Counted from the stretch's first letter, positions 49,111 to 55,745 are shown. The stretch is 64,000 nt of DNA from a virus (IMGVR_UViG_3300025732_000037:1-64000); one strand, 5' to 3'. The notes: generated by a model not told the origin, from the sequence alone. A program made the numbers and translations.

Positions 49111-49281
49111 TCAGTCAACGATAGAGTAGTTTGCAACCCAGGAAGGAATACCGCTCAGTGATAAAGAACTGTTGCGGGCATCGCAATAATCTTGGGCATC
49201 ATCTTCAGAGTAAAAAGGTCCAATGTATTCTGGAGAATCAAGAGATTCAGACCAGAAACGAACGGTGAAAGTGTTAGTCAT
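49111..49281 (-). CDS. Early-region protein of unknown function (56 aa)
   Basis: The product begins MTNTFTVRFWSESLDSPEYI and ends WVANYSIVD. It has the look of a small single-domain beta-alpha protein (YIGPFYSEDDAQDYCDARN). The ATG is the end of repeat copy 6. Not recognised. Confidence 0.6.
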   Translation of the reverse strand: MTNTFTVRFWSESLDSPEYIGPFYSEDDAQDYCDARNSSLSLSGIPSWVANYSIVD

Positions 49282-49316
49282 ACTACTAGAACACTTTGGA
49301 GGTGAGTAACTTTAAT
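49281..49316 (-). repeat. Intergenic 36-bp repeat, copy 6
   Basis: Contains TCACCTCC on the minus strand and GTTC before TAGTAGTATG. It ends in the ATG of the 56-residue gene. Confidence 0.9.
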
Positions 49317-49459
49317 TAGTTGAACTTTGCGTTCACTCCAACTACCTTACAAGTTGGGTTCCTTACGAGTGCAGTTTCACGCGCATCTTTGGGTGAGTTA
49401 GCATACACTTCCTCAGTGAAGACTTTGCCGCCTTGATAGAGTTTAACTTCGAATTTCAT
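49316..49459 (-). CDS. Early-region protein of unknown function (47 aa)
   Basis: The product begins MKFEVKLYQGGKVFTEEVYA and ends CKVVGVNAKFN, resembling a small beta-strand/helix fold with an NSPKDARETAL helix, as do several neighbours, which may be paralogues. Coupled by ATGA overlap to the upstream 53-residue gene. Confidence 0.6.
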   Translation of the reverse strand: MKFEVKLYQGGKVFTEEVYANSPKDARETALVRNPTCKVVGVNAKFN

Positions 49460-49617
49460 ACAGAAGGAATAACAGAGATTTCTTTAATGTTGAGACCGCA
49501 GAGTTGATTATAGACGCGATTGAGTATCAGTTTGTCCGCAGTCTTTGCATCGGATTTCTCATACCAAACGGTCACACATCCATCGTTAGTTTCAACCATC
49601 ACGCGATAGTTTTTCAT
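49456..49617 (-). CDS. Early-region protein of unknown function (53 aa)
   Basis: The product begins MKNYRVMVETNDGCVTVWYE and ends NIKEISVIPSV. The strand-helix-strand pattern (VTVWYEKSDAKTADKLI) resembles the 47-residue neighbour. ATGA overlaps occur at both ends with adjacent genes. Not recognised. Confidence 0.6.
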   Translation of the reverse strand: MKNYRVMVETNDGCVTVWYEKSDAKTADKLILNRVYNQLCGLNIKEISVIPSV

Positions 49618-49766
49618 CAGTCAAGACACACAAAGTTGTAATCAATAATGTCTTCACCTTCATCAAGATTTAGACATTCAGCAATAGCATCAGGGATAAA
49701 CTTGCGAGGATGACTATTCTCATCAATCACAATCTCAAGTTTAACAACCCAAGTTTTGGTAGTCAT
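49617..49766 (-). CDS. Early-region protein of unknown function (49 aa)
   Basis: The product begins MTTKTWVVKLEIVIDENSHP and ends DIIDYNFVCLD, again a strand-helix-strand type with acidic end. It may belong with the two genes downstream to a set of diverged duplicates. Not recognised. Confidence 0.6.
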   Translation of the reverse strand: MTTKTWVVKLEIVIDENSHPRKFIPDAIAECLNLDEGEDIIDYNFVCLD

Positions 49767-49768
49767 AA

Positions 49769-49900
49769 TCAATAAGTTTCTTTCTGGTTTTGTCGGCGTT
49801 GAGAGTCTTCATCCTCCTTAAATGGTTTATACTCAGGATGAGCATTTTCCCATTTAATCAGTTCATCAATCCAGGAAGAGTTGGAGTTGGTTTTTTTCAT
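49769..49900 (-). CDS. Very small hydrophilic protein (43 aa)
   Basis: The product begins MKKTNSNSSWIDELIKWENA and ends SQRRQNQKETY, entirely hydrophilic. It lies 2 nt after the 79-residue gene and 2 nt before the 49-residue gene. Function unknown. Confidence 0.55.
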   Translation of the reverse strand: MKKTNSNSSWIDELIKWENAHPEYKPFKEDEDSQRRQNQKETY

Positions 49901-49902
49901 AA

Positions 49903-50142
49903 TCAGGCAGGAAGTGTGCAGAAAGTTCCACACCAACCGCGAACCCATTGTAGAGTTTCAGCGTAGGAAGTGCGAGGGTTGGACATCTCCATCGTCTTAC
50001 CATTGCGGGGATTGTGTGCAACGGCGACGTAGGAATAACCTTTGTACTCATCACCAGACTGCTCAATCCACATCTGGTTGACTTTGCCTTCCTTCCAATC
50101 GGTGTGGTAGGAGTAGATTTCGGAAACGATTGTTTTGCTCAT
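49903..50142 (-). CDS. Early-region protein of unknown function (79 aa)
   Basis: The product begins MSKTIVSEIYSYHTDWKEGK and ends WVRGWCGTFCTLPA. It has GYSYVAVAHNPRNGKTMEMS followed by an aromatic helix. Its ATG is the end of repeat copy 7. Not recognised. Confidence 0.65.
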   Translation of the reverse strand: MSKTIVSEIYSYHTDWKEGKVNQMWIEQSGDEYKGYSYVAVAHNPRNGKTMEMSNPRTSYAETLQWVRGWCGTFCTLPA

Positions 50143-50177
50143 ACTACTAGGACACTTTGGAGGTGAGTAACTTTAAT
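50142..50177 (-). repeat. Intergenic 36-bp repeat, copy 7
   Basis: Canonical core with TCACCTCC on the minus strand, ending in the ATG of the 79-residue gene. Confidence 0.9.
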
Positions 50178-50183
50178 TGCTTG

Positions 50184-50447
50184 TCACCAAGTTCCTCTTT
50201 GGACGTGGATTTTGCGAATCTCCGAATAAATGAAGCGACGCAGTTTATCATCTGTGCTATTGTCAAAAGCAAAGTACAGACGATTAAGATACTCATCTTG
50301 TGTAGCACATTTGATACTCTCTTTGGTGCTCATTCCAATGTCGTTGAGTGTAGAACCTACAGAAACTTTGTTGCGGCCGAAGTTGCCCGAAACCCTACCT
50401 TGTGTGCGAAGTTTAGGTTTAATCTTAGAGAGATTTGAGTAGGTCAT
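50184..50447 (-). CDS. Basic early-region protein (87 aa)
   Basis: The product begins MTYSNLSKIKPKLRTQGRVS and ends EIRKIHVQRGTW, with a basic N-terminus and a helical C-terminus (LRRFIYSEIRKIHVQRG). It overlaps the stop of the 49-residue gene upstream by 4 nt. Function unknown; the charge would fit nucleic-acid binding. Confidence 0.65.
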   Translation of the reverse strand: MTYSNLSKIKPKLRTQGRVSGNFGRNKVSVGSTLNDIGMSTKESIKCATQDEYLNRLYFAFDNSTDDKLRRFIYSEIRKIHVQRGTW

Positions 50448-50593
50448 TCTTCCTCAGTCACAGCATCAAAAAAGAACTCATAAGTTGCAGAACCATTTAC
50501 ACTTTGTTTTGTACTCTTGAACCATTCAACAGGACATTCTTTCAACCATTCATTAAAATCTATGTGTTGACTTGTGAGATTTGGTACAGTCAT
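50444..50593 (-). CDS. Early-region protein of unknown function (49 aa)
   Basis: The start was chosen at MTVPNLTSQHIDFNEWLKEC, 1 nt after the stop of the upstream gene, rather than at a longer in-frame start that would overlap it by 38 nt. It ends FFFDAVTEEE. Not recognised. Confidence 0.6.
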   Translation of the reverse strand: MTVPNLTSQHIDFNEWLKECPVEWFKSTKQSVNGSATYEFFFDAVTEEE

Positions 50594-50594
50594 T

Positions 50595-50792
50595 TCATTT
50601 GGTAGAGAGATTGTTGATAATACGACGGGCAAACTTCATAAAATCATAGGAAGTTACACCGTCATTATCATAACCATCCAGCATATCTGTTTGGTTGTAA
50701 GTATTCACAATCAGCAAACAAGCATCATAAAGTGCTGCCTGATGTTCCTCTTCAGAGTGAAAAGAAATTGCGTTGTAGTTAGGAAGGGTCAT
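50595..50792 (-). CDS. Early-region protein of unknown function (65 aa)
   Basis: The product begins MTLPNYNAISFHSEEEHQAA and ends FARRIINNLSTK, mainly helical (LYDACLLIVNTYNQTDML). It overlaps the upstream 39-residue basic peptide gene by 4 nt. Not recognised. Confidence 0.65.
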   Translation of the reverse strand: MTLPNYNAISFHSEEEHQAALYDACLLIVNTYNQTDMLDGYDNDGVTSYDFMKFARRIINNLSTK

Positions 50793-50908
50793 TTCAGTTT
50801 CAGTTTGAGTGATTGAAGAGATTGCTTGCGGGATTTGATTTTACCCTTACACATACCCTTGGTTCGTTTACACTTACCAGAGTTGTGTTTCCAGTTTGGA
50901 GTGTTCAT
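50789..50908 (-). CDS. Small very basic peptide (39 aa)
   Basis: The product begins MNTPNWKHNSGKCKRTKGMC and ends in a Lys/Leu helix (LQSLKLKLK). About a third of residues are Lys or Arg, with two Cys. The ATG is the end of repeat copy 8, one of the two hairpin-type variants. A nucleic-acid binding role is a guess from charge. Confidence 0.6.
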   Translation of the reverse strand: MNTPNWKHNSGKCKRTKGMCKGKIKSRKQSLQSLKLKLK

Positions 50909-50940
50909 ACTATAGGGACACTTTCAGCGTCCCCCCTTTC
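50908..50940 (-). repeat. Intergenic repeat, copy 8 (hairpin variant)
   Basis: The proximal half is retained (GAAAGTGTCC then TATAGTATG on the minus strand). The distal half is replaced by GGGGGGACGC, so that GGGACGC and GTGTCCC form a 7-bp hairpin with one G.U in the minus-strand RNA. Confidence 0.75.
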
Positions 50941-50942
50941 AA

Positions 50943-51401
50943 TCAACGAGCGTACAAATAACCACCAGACCAGTCAGCATTTGCCAGCAACCATTCACGA
51001 TCTTTAATCAATCGCAGGTCATAACGAACACCTTTCGCAGGTGCTTTCCATGATGCAGACTTATACACTTCACCAGTCTTTTTGTCAATGAAGCAATGCA
51101 CACTCCGCGATCCATTAGCGTTCATAATAACTTTGTGATACTTTCTACCAGTCTCAGGGTAGAACTCATAATCACAAATACCCTTGCGAAGTTTATCAAT
51201 GCAAGCGATGTGATAGTGAGCATTATCACCTTTCTCAACAGAATGTTTGTGAGAACGGATAGAATAATCAATAAAGTTCTGTCGAAGTGCCTCACACAGA
51301 GCGTAAGTGTGACCCAGAACTGCAGTTGCAATATCTTGCCGTGCTTCAGCAGCGGCAGAGTATTCAACGAAGGTAGTTGTAGTCATTTCAGTTGTGCTCA
51401 T
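50943..51401 (-). CDS. Conserved-type phage protein (152 aa)
   Basis: The C-terminal half carries YYPETGRK-type sequence (YEFYPETGRKYHKVIM) and SRSVHCFIDKKTGEVYKSAS followed by WKAPAKGVRYDLR. I recall this block from many phage proteins of unknown function. The N-terminal half is helical (YSAAAEARQDIATAVLGHTY). The ATG is the end of repeat copy 9. Confidence 0.7.
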   Translation of the reverse strand: MSTTEMTTTTFVEYSAAAEARQDIATAVLGHTYALCEALRQNFIDYSIRSHKHSVEKGDNAHYHIACIDKLRKGICDYEFYPETGRKYHKVIMNANGSRSVHCFIDKKTGEVYKSASWKAPAKGVRYDLRLIKDREWLLANADWSGGYLYAR

Positions 51402-51436
51402 ACTACTAGGACACTTTGGAGGTGAGTAACTTTAAT
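51401..51436 (-). repeat. Intergenic 36-bp repeat, copy 9
   Basis: Canonical with TCACCTCC on the minus strand, ending in the ATG of the 152-residue gene. The plus-strand HNH cassette begins right behind its distal end. Confidence 0.9.
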
Positions 51437-51448
51437 TCACCAAGTTTT

Positions 51449-51541
51449 GGCAAGATAAATACTTTGCCTGGTTTGTGTGGTAACTTCTCAGGTAGGGGAG
51501 ATTTTAGGATTTCCCCTCATAAATAATAAAACCACACAAAC
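51449..51541 (+). promoter_or_regulatory. Compound hairpin/late-promoter element before the plus-strand HNH gene
   Basis: Outer arms GTTTGTGTGGT (51471-51481) and ACCACACAAAC (51531-51541) pair perfectly over 11 bp. Inside are a 9-bp hairpin, AGGGGAGAT with ATTTCCCCT (51494-51517), whose only non-Watson-Crick pair is G.U on the plus strand, and the late box CATAAATA (51518-51525). A second box, GATAAATA (51454-51461), lies upstream in a GGCAA/TTGCC hairpin. The 3' arm ends 7 nt before the ATG. Confidence 0.8.
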
Positions 51542-51548
51542 AGAGCAG

Positions 51549-51929
51549 ATGAAAGAACATCCTACCCATAAGGGTTACTTTATCACGAAAGATGGTAAGA
51601 TTTTTAGTGCCTGGCAAAGAAAAGCAAATCCAGGATTTGGTAATAGTTTTTACTATGTAATAGATACAAATAAGATGAGAGAACTGAAATCTTGGGACAA
51701 TAAAAAGGGGTACTTAATCCTTAACTTAAAAGGTTCTAAAAAGAACTGGAAAGTCCATAGATTAGTTGCAGAAACTTATTTGCCTAATCCATATAATCTA
51801 CCACAAATCAATCATAAAAATAAAAATACAAAAGATAATAGTATTTCCAATCTAGAATGGTGTACGGCATCATATAACGCAATACATAGAGATTACTTTT
51901 CTATACTTTCTGAAAGCGTCCAGAGTTAA
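51549..51929 (+). CDS. HNH homing-type endonuclease on the plus strand (126 aa)
   Basis: The protein has a NUMOD4-like N-terminus (HKGYFITKDGKIFSAWQRK) and an HNH_3-type core: WKVHRLVAETYLPNP, then PQINHKNKNTKDNSISNLEW and CTASYNAIHR. This is the typical free-standing phage HNH enzyme with catalytic INHKN and NLEW. It is inserted between repeat copy 9 and the ligase-like gene, against the direction of all neighbours, and its last 29 nt overlap the convergent ligase-like gene. The ATG after GAGCAG is preferred over an upstream in-frame start inside the hairpin element. Confidence 0.88.
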   Translation: MKEHPTHKGYFITKDGKIFSAWQRKANPGFGNSFYYVIDTNKMRELKSWDNKKGYLILNLKGSKKNWKVHRLVAETYLPNPYNLPQINHKNKNTKDNSISNLEWCTASYNAIHRDYFSILSESVQS

Positions 51930-52803
51930 AGTTAGCGTGGGAAAAAACTTCTCTATTCACCAACTTATAGCAACCAAACTTGTTAGATAAGCAGTAACCT
52001 TCTGCATCAATACGATTGTATCCGATATAAGCAGCAGGACCATCATTACGACAAAGAAACAGGCAATCGTCTTTGATAGACTTCACAAGAGACCACAAAC
52101 GAATGAGGTTAGGGTCACAATCAAAGTCATTCACATTATCTACAGTAATCTGCTCACCTGCACGAATAAAATCATTCAGTTTCTTGGTAATCTTTGCTGC
52201 TTCTTTGTTAGAAACAAACTCACACATCGTAGACATTTGACGCGCAAATGCACAAACTTCTTTTACATCAGCGAAGTATTCTTGCTGATGGACGATATAA
52301 GCATCAGGTTTCACAAACTTGCAGTAAGGTGTATCGGTGATACTAAACTTCATCGGATACGCTACTGCATCACGCAAATCATTCTCTGCGATGTAGACAG
52401 TATGAGGAGCAAGAATAATCTCCTCAGTAACTACATCAGGAAACTTGTAAGTGATAGTATTTGGTTTGTACTCATCACTACCACCAAACCCGATAAAGTC
52501 TGCTTGAATGATAGCATTTACACGCGGCAGATAGTCAAAGCAAGCGTGAAGAATGTTTGCTACATTACCTTCGTGATTTGCGTCAATATCCTGATGCGAT
52601 TCGTTGATTTTGATTTTAACTTTATTGAAGACACTTTTGGTCCCCACGAAGAAGTTACCAGTCGCAGGATTAATACCAAAAACTACTGCAGGAGCACCAT
52701 CAATCTTGACAGACAGATTGCCAGGAGTTACAAACCAATCCAGCACAGACAAATCGCCCGTGAGAATAGAATCTTCAGGATGTTGCAGGTGAGTGTTCTT
52801 CAT
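51901..52803 (-). CDS. Ligase-like nucleotidyltransferase (300 aa)
   Basis: Residues 31-43 read SVKIDGAPAVVFG, the Lys-x-Asp-Gly motif I that is adenylated in ATP-dependent DNA/RNA ligases. The C-terminal part contains DAEGYCLSNKFGCYKLVNRE, fitting the E-G and K-x-V-x-R motifs IV/V, then VFSHANF. The N-terminus (THLQHPEDSILTGDLSVLDW) matches a family of phage proteins that I recall as DUF6267. It may seal nicked RNA or DNA, for example in tRNA or mRNA repair. The full motif set has not been verified. The ATG is the end of repeat copy 10. Confidence 0.65.
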   Translation of the reverse strand: MKNTHLQHPEDSILTGDLSVLDWFVTPGNLSVKIDGAPAVVFGINPATGNFFVGTKSVFNKVKIKINESHQDIDANHEGNVANILHACFDYLPRVNAIIQADFIGFGGSDEYKPNTITYKFPDVVTEEIILAPHTVYIAENDLRDAVAYPMKFSITDTPYCKFVKPDAYIVHQQEYFADVKEVCAFARQMSTMCEFVSNKEAAKITKKLNDFIRAGEQITVDNVNDFDCDPNLIRLWSLVKSIKDDCLFLCRNDGPAAYIGYNRIDAEGYCLSNKFGCYKLVNREVFSHANFNSGRFQKV

Positions 52804-52838
52804 ACTACTAGGACACTTTGAAGGTGAGTAACTTTAAC
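52803..52838 (-). repeat. Intergenic 36-bp repeat, copy 10
   Basis: Canonical, with GTTAAAG in place of ATTAAAG at the distal end, ending in the ATG of the ligase-like gene. Confidence 0.9.
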
Positions 52839-53559
52839 TCATTGCAGAAATGAGAGGATTGTTGATACGATCTTGTGCAATCTTAAAATACTCCTCATCC
52901 ATTTCAATACCCACAAAGTTTCTATTAGTGTTCACACACGCTACACCAGTTGTGCCTGATCCCATCGTATTGTCTAGTACAGTATCACCTTCGTTAGTGT
53001 ATGTTTTAATTAGATACTCCATCAAATCAACAGGTTTTTGTGTAGGATGCAGACCCTTTTCTTGCTTGAATCGCAATACTGTCTTAGGGTATCTTGATCC
53101 ATCAGGATTATCCCGATGCTTGCTCTTTGCACTACCATAAACCTCACCAATCTTACTGGTTTCGGATGAGAAACCACTGTAAGGTGTAGAGTACCACATT
53201 TGAGGATTGTATGTAGGTTTCTTTCTATAAAAGACCAGTATGTTTTCGTGTGACTTGAGAGGCATTACTTTTGAGTTCATAGGATTAGTCCCCTGAGGTT
53301 TTTCCCAGATCCATTCATAACGAAAGTTCTCAAGATTTGATGCTGCAAGTATAGTTGTGAATGGTTGTGCTGCAGTGAATACCATTGCACCATCTTCTTT
53401 ACAGATTCTATTGTATTGCTCCCACAGTTTATCCAGAGGAATGATAGAATCCCATTTACACGCTGTTGTACCGTATGGCAAATCTACCAACACCAGATCC
53501 ACAGAATCATCTGCAAGTGTTGGTAGAATGTCTAAACAATCGCCGTGAAATAGATTCAC
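52834..53559 (-). CDS. DNA methyltransferase, N6-adenine/N4-cytosine type (241 aa)
   Basis: Catalytic motif IV is VDLVLVDLPYGTTACKWD (DLPY near residue 27), and the SAM motif I is TVLDNTMGSGTTGVAC near residue 195, in the order IV to I of class beta enzymes. HPTQKPVDLMEYLIK in between is typical of these methylases. The start MVNLFHGDCLDIL overlaps the stop of the PD-(D/E)XK gene (ATGGTGA). It may protect phage DNA from the neighbouring nuclease or from host restriction. The recognition sequence cannot be read from the gene. Confidence 0.88.
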   Translation of the reverse strand: MNLFHGDCLDILPTLADDSVDLVLVDLPYGTTACKWDSIIPLDKLWEQYNRICKEDGAMVFTAAQPFTTILAASNLENFRYEWIWEKPQGTNPMNSKVMPLKSHENILVFYRKKPTYNPQMWYSTPYSGFSSETSKIGEVYGSAKSKHRDNPDGSRYPKTVLRFKQEKGLHPTQKPVDLMEYLIKTYTNEGDTVLDNTMGSGTTGVACVNTNRNFVGIEMDEEYFKIAQDRINNPLISAMS

Positions 53560-54095
53560 CATTCGGTTATGTTCTTTACAAAGGAACATTCTACCAGACG
53601 ATCAACTTTTGTGCAAATGTAATCATCATTGCCGATAGATTTGCCACCTTGTTGTGGTGCAAACAGACAATCTTCCGTCTCAAGATGATTGAGAAAATCG
53701 TCCTTACTAAACCAAAACAGACGACAATCTTTCTCATCCTGATTGATGCCAAAAAACACAAGACGTTCCCAATCTTTATCTTTAGAAACGTGATTGATGA
53801 TAAACTGATCTTTCTTTGTGCCACCTTTTTTGTCACGGGTAGCAAGAGAGAACTTAATTTCGGTGCGAATGTTATCAATCACACGATCGTGCCCTGCTGT
53901 AGATGTTTTGGCACGTTTTACATCACACAGCAACACATTCTCAAAGAACTTAGAGACGAAACGCTCACCAAACTCACCTTTCTGTTTGGGAGACATAAAC
54001 ACATAACCTTGGAAAGGTGTACCAATCCAAGGATCTTGTGCATTTTGATTGATGTAATCTTGGAGAGATCCATCCTCAAAAATAGAAACAAACAC
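53556..54095 (-). CDS. PD-(D/E)XK-type endonuclease, possible restriction partner of the methylase (179 aa)
   Basis: The motif AGHDRVIDNIRTEIKFSLAT (Asp 70, Glu 79, Lys 81) fits the PD-(D/E)XK active site, and GEFGERFVSKFFENVL supplies the usual preceding acidic helix. The GTG at 54093-54095 is chosen because AAAGG lies 7 nt upstream. The frame continues upstream through a terminator and repeat copy 11, which argues against a longer protein. The stop overlaps the methylase start. A Holliday-junction or general nuclease is an alternative to a restriction enzyme. Confidence 0.65.
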   Translation of the reverse strand: MFVSIFEDGSLQDYINQNAQDPWIGTPFQGYVFMSPKQKGEFGERFVSKFFENVLLCDVKRAKTSTAGHDRVIDNIRTEIKFSLATRDKKGGTKKDQFIINHVSKDKDWERLVFFGINQDEKDCRLFWFSKDDFLNHLETEDCLFAPQQGGKSIGNDDYICTKVDRLVECSFVKNITEW

Positions 54096-54111
54096 GTTGA
54101 ATACCTTTCTA

Positions 54112-54143
54112 TACACTATAGGGACACTTTCGGCGTCCCCCCT
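54112..54143 (-). repeat. Intergenic repeat, copy 11 (hairpin variant)
   Basis: Like copy 8, GGGACGC and GTGTCCC form a hairpin (loop CGAAA), followed by TATAGTGTATAG on the minus strand. It lies 17 nt before the GTG of the PD-(D/E)XK gene. Confidence 0.75.
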
Positions 54144-54153
54144 TCCATAAAAC

Positions 54154-54179
54154 AAAAAAAGGGAACTTGTAAAGTCCCC
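54154..54179 (-). terminator. Intrinsic terminator after the 81-residue gene
   Basis: The minus strand has GGGGACTT, loop TAC, AAGTTCCC (8 bp, one G.U), then seven T residues. It ends the upstream unit just before repeat copy 11, which supports a promoter at that repeat. Confidence 0.85.
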
Positions 54180-54205
54180 AGGTGCCACTTCAGTTAGTGG
54201 CATAC

Positions 54206-54451
54206 TTAGCGCGGATTTGCTGATACTCGAGTATCAAGATAATCCAGCACGTTCTTCACATAGGGAGCAACAGTTTGAGTAACTTTGCTCAGATCATCAC
54301 GAAGTTTGTTAACTTCATATTGATGGATTGCCCAGCGAACCTTAATGTCTTCGATGTATTGCTGGCGAGTGATGAGAACCTCAGGAACTTTCACTTCAGG
54401 AGCAGCAACAACAGCAGGAACATTTGCGGTTTGCTTGCGAGCGCGAGGCAT
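54206..54451 (-). CDS. Early-region helical protein (81 aa)
   Basis: The product begins MPRARKQTANVPAVVAAPEV, a basic then Pro/Ala/Val-rich linker. It continues as a long helix (QYIEDIKVRWAIHQYEVNKL, RDDLSKVTQTVAPYVKNVLD). Repeat copy 12 lies 17 nt before the ATG and a terminator follows the gene, so it may be a single-gene transcript. Function unknown. Confidence 0.7.
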   Translation of the reverse strand: MPRARKQTANVPAVVAAPEVKVPEVLITRQQYIEDIKVRWAIHQYEVNKLRDDLSKVTQTVAPYVKNVLDYLDTRVSANPR

Positions 54452-54468
54452 AGATTAGATGCGTCTTA

Positions 54469-54504
54469 CACTACTAGAACACTTTGGAGGTGAGTAACTT
54501 TAAT
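54469..54504 (-). repeat. Intergenic 36-bp repeat, copy 12
   Basis: TAGTAGTG replaces TAGTAGTA, so no ATG is present in the repeat; the start is 17 nt downstream. It contains TCACCTCC on the minus strand. Confidence 0.88.
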
Positions 54505-54679
54505 CCACAGGAAGTTGTGCTACACTTTTACCCTTTTTGTGATCTGTGATGTACTTTCGTGCTGATGCTTCGGTCTTACAAAGTTTCTCAAGTTGCTGAC
54601 CTTTGTGAATGATGAGATACTGTTTTCCATAAGGAATAACAGCATATTCATCCCTAAACATTGTGAATCCTTCGATCAT
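54500..54679 (-). CDS. Early-region protein of unknown function (59 aa)
   Basis: The product begins MIEGFTMFRDEYAVIPYGKQ and ends KGKSVAQLPVD, a small beta-hairpin plus helix (LEKLCKTEASARKYITDHKK). It overlaps the ParB-like gene stop by 4 nt. Not recognised. Confidence 0.6.
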   Translation of the reverse strand: MIEGFTMFRDEYAVIPYGKQYLIIHKGQQLEKLCKTEASARKYITDHKKGKSVAQLPVD

Positions 54680-55677
54680 TTGATTTCAACAAGAGATTGA
54701 GGATCTTCAACACCAATCAGTTGAGGAAGGGCACCAGCAATAGAGTAAGAGGAAGAACAAGTTTCCATACGCTTAGAGACATACTTACGAACAAGTTTAT
54801 CAAGTTCCTCAAGATATTGAATGGCATACTGACGTTGTGCGGCAACTTCTTCTGCAGTTTCACACCCTTTGGTGTAGGTAACTACATCAGTAACGTCAAT
54901 GTCACGCTCAACAAAGTTCTTCATAATCTGAAGAAAACCACGCTCAATGTAAGTCCTATCTTTTGCACAAATTACAACAGGATTAGTAGAAGAACTGGTA
55001 TCAACAATCTCACTAACTTTTGATTGTGCGTTCTTGGGATGAACAAAAGGAAGAATGTTGACTGCGATTGTTGTCTGCTGATAGATCTTATTCGTGATGT
55101 CTTCTACTTGCTTGGGAGTGAATGAATGGTTGATACTACCCACCCAATTTTCAATTTCTTTCTTAGACAGAGAGTTACCATTTCGCTTGCAATACTGCAC
55201 ACCGCGAAGGACAAAATCGTTGAGAGTGTGTCGCTTTGCTACAGTGTGATTGTTTGCACCCAGAGAGACAACATCATAGGCATCTTCCAAACGATTTGCC
55301 CAACTTTCTTTCAGTCGGTAAACAAGAAAAGGATAATCTTTGATACCAAGTTCATAGGCAGCATTACTACGATTATATCCATCCCACATTTCCTTCTCAC
55401 CGTTAGGAAGGATCATCACAACTGGGGGGAGTTCGGTTACACGATAACCTTTCTGAAACTCTGCAATCAGTCCGTTAATGTTGTTGGTATCGACACCACC
55501 AGCGCGAGCAGCATTTGCTTGCTGTTGAATGTTAAGGTTATTCCATTGGAGGATCTCAATGCTTTCAAACTCAGCACATTCAAACTGCGGAATGTCAAGA
55601 GATTTGAACGTAGGATTACTCAACAGAGCATCCCAAGAAGTCACATTAGACTGGAAAAAAGGAACAATTTGAGTCAT
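54676..55677 (-). CDS. ParB/sulfiredoxin-fold protein (333 aa)
   Basis: Residues 84-111 read PPVVMILPNGEKEMWDGYNR then SNAAYELG, the ParB-type nuclease/CTPase signature (normally GxxR, here GYNRSNAA), followed by a helical DNA-binding-like part (LNDFVLRGVQYCKRNGNSLS, FTPKQVEDITNKIYQ). Phage proteins with this fold can be DNA-binding regulators, nucleases or modification-linked enzymes. It has its own sigma70-type promoter overlapping a palindrome. I cannot choose among the functions. Confidence 0.65.
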   Translation of the reverse strand: MTQIVPFFQSNVTSWDALLSNPTFKSLDIPQFECAEFESIEILQWNNLNIQQQANAARAGGVDTNNINGLIAEFQKGYRVTELPPVVMILPNGEKEMWDGYNRSNAAYELGIKDYPFLVYRLKESWANRLEDAYDVVSLGANNHTVAKRHTLNDFVLRGVQYCKRNGNSLSKKEIENWVGSINHSFTPKQVEDITNKIYQQTTIAVNILPFVHPKNAQSKVSEIVDTSSSTNPVVICAKDRTYIERGFLQIMKNFVERDIDVTDVVTYTKGCETAEEVAAQRQYAIQYLEELDKLVRKYVSKRMETCSSSYSIAGALPQLIGVEDPQSLVEIK

Positions 55678-55745
55678 TATTAAGAAAATAGCAAGGTTTG
55701 CTTTTTGTCAGTCCGTTTGAACAAGAGTTCCGAACTGATGAGTGT

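Noticed and set aside
54112-54125. ACACTATAGGGACAC on the plus strand looks like the 3' part of a T7 or SP6 RNA polymerase promoter (also near 50908).
   Set aside because: The upstream half of such promoters is absent, the orientation is antisense to the genes, and T4-like phages do not encode a single-subunit polymerase. It is part of the intergenic repeat family.
52237-54197. Long plus-strand open frames of 194 and 243 codons opposite the ligase, methylase and nuclease genes.
   Set aside because: They lack ribosome sites and recognisable sequence, and lie opposite genes with clear family motifs.
54096-54203. Upstream extension of the PD-(D/E)XK frame.
   Set aside because: It would run through an intrinsic terminator and repeat copy 11; the GTG with AAAGG is preferred.
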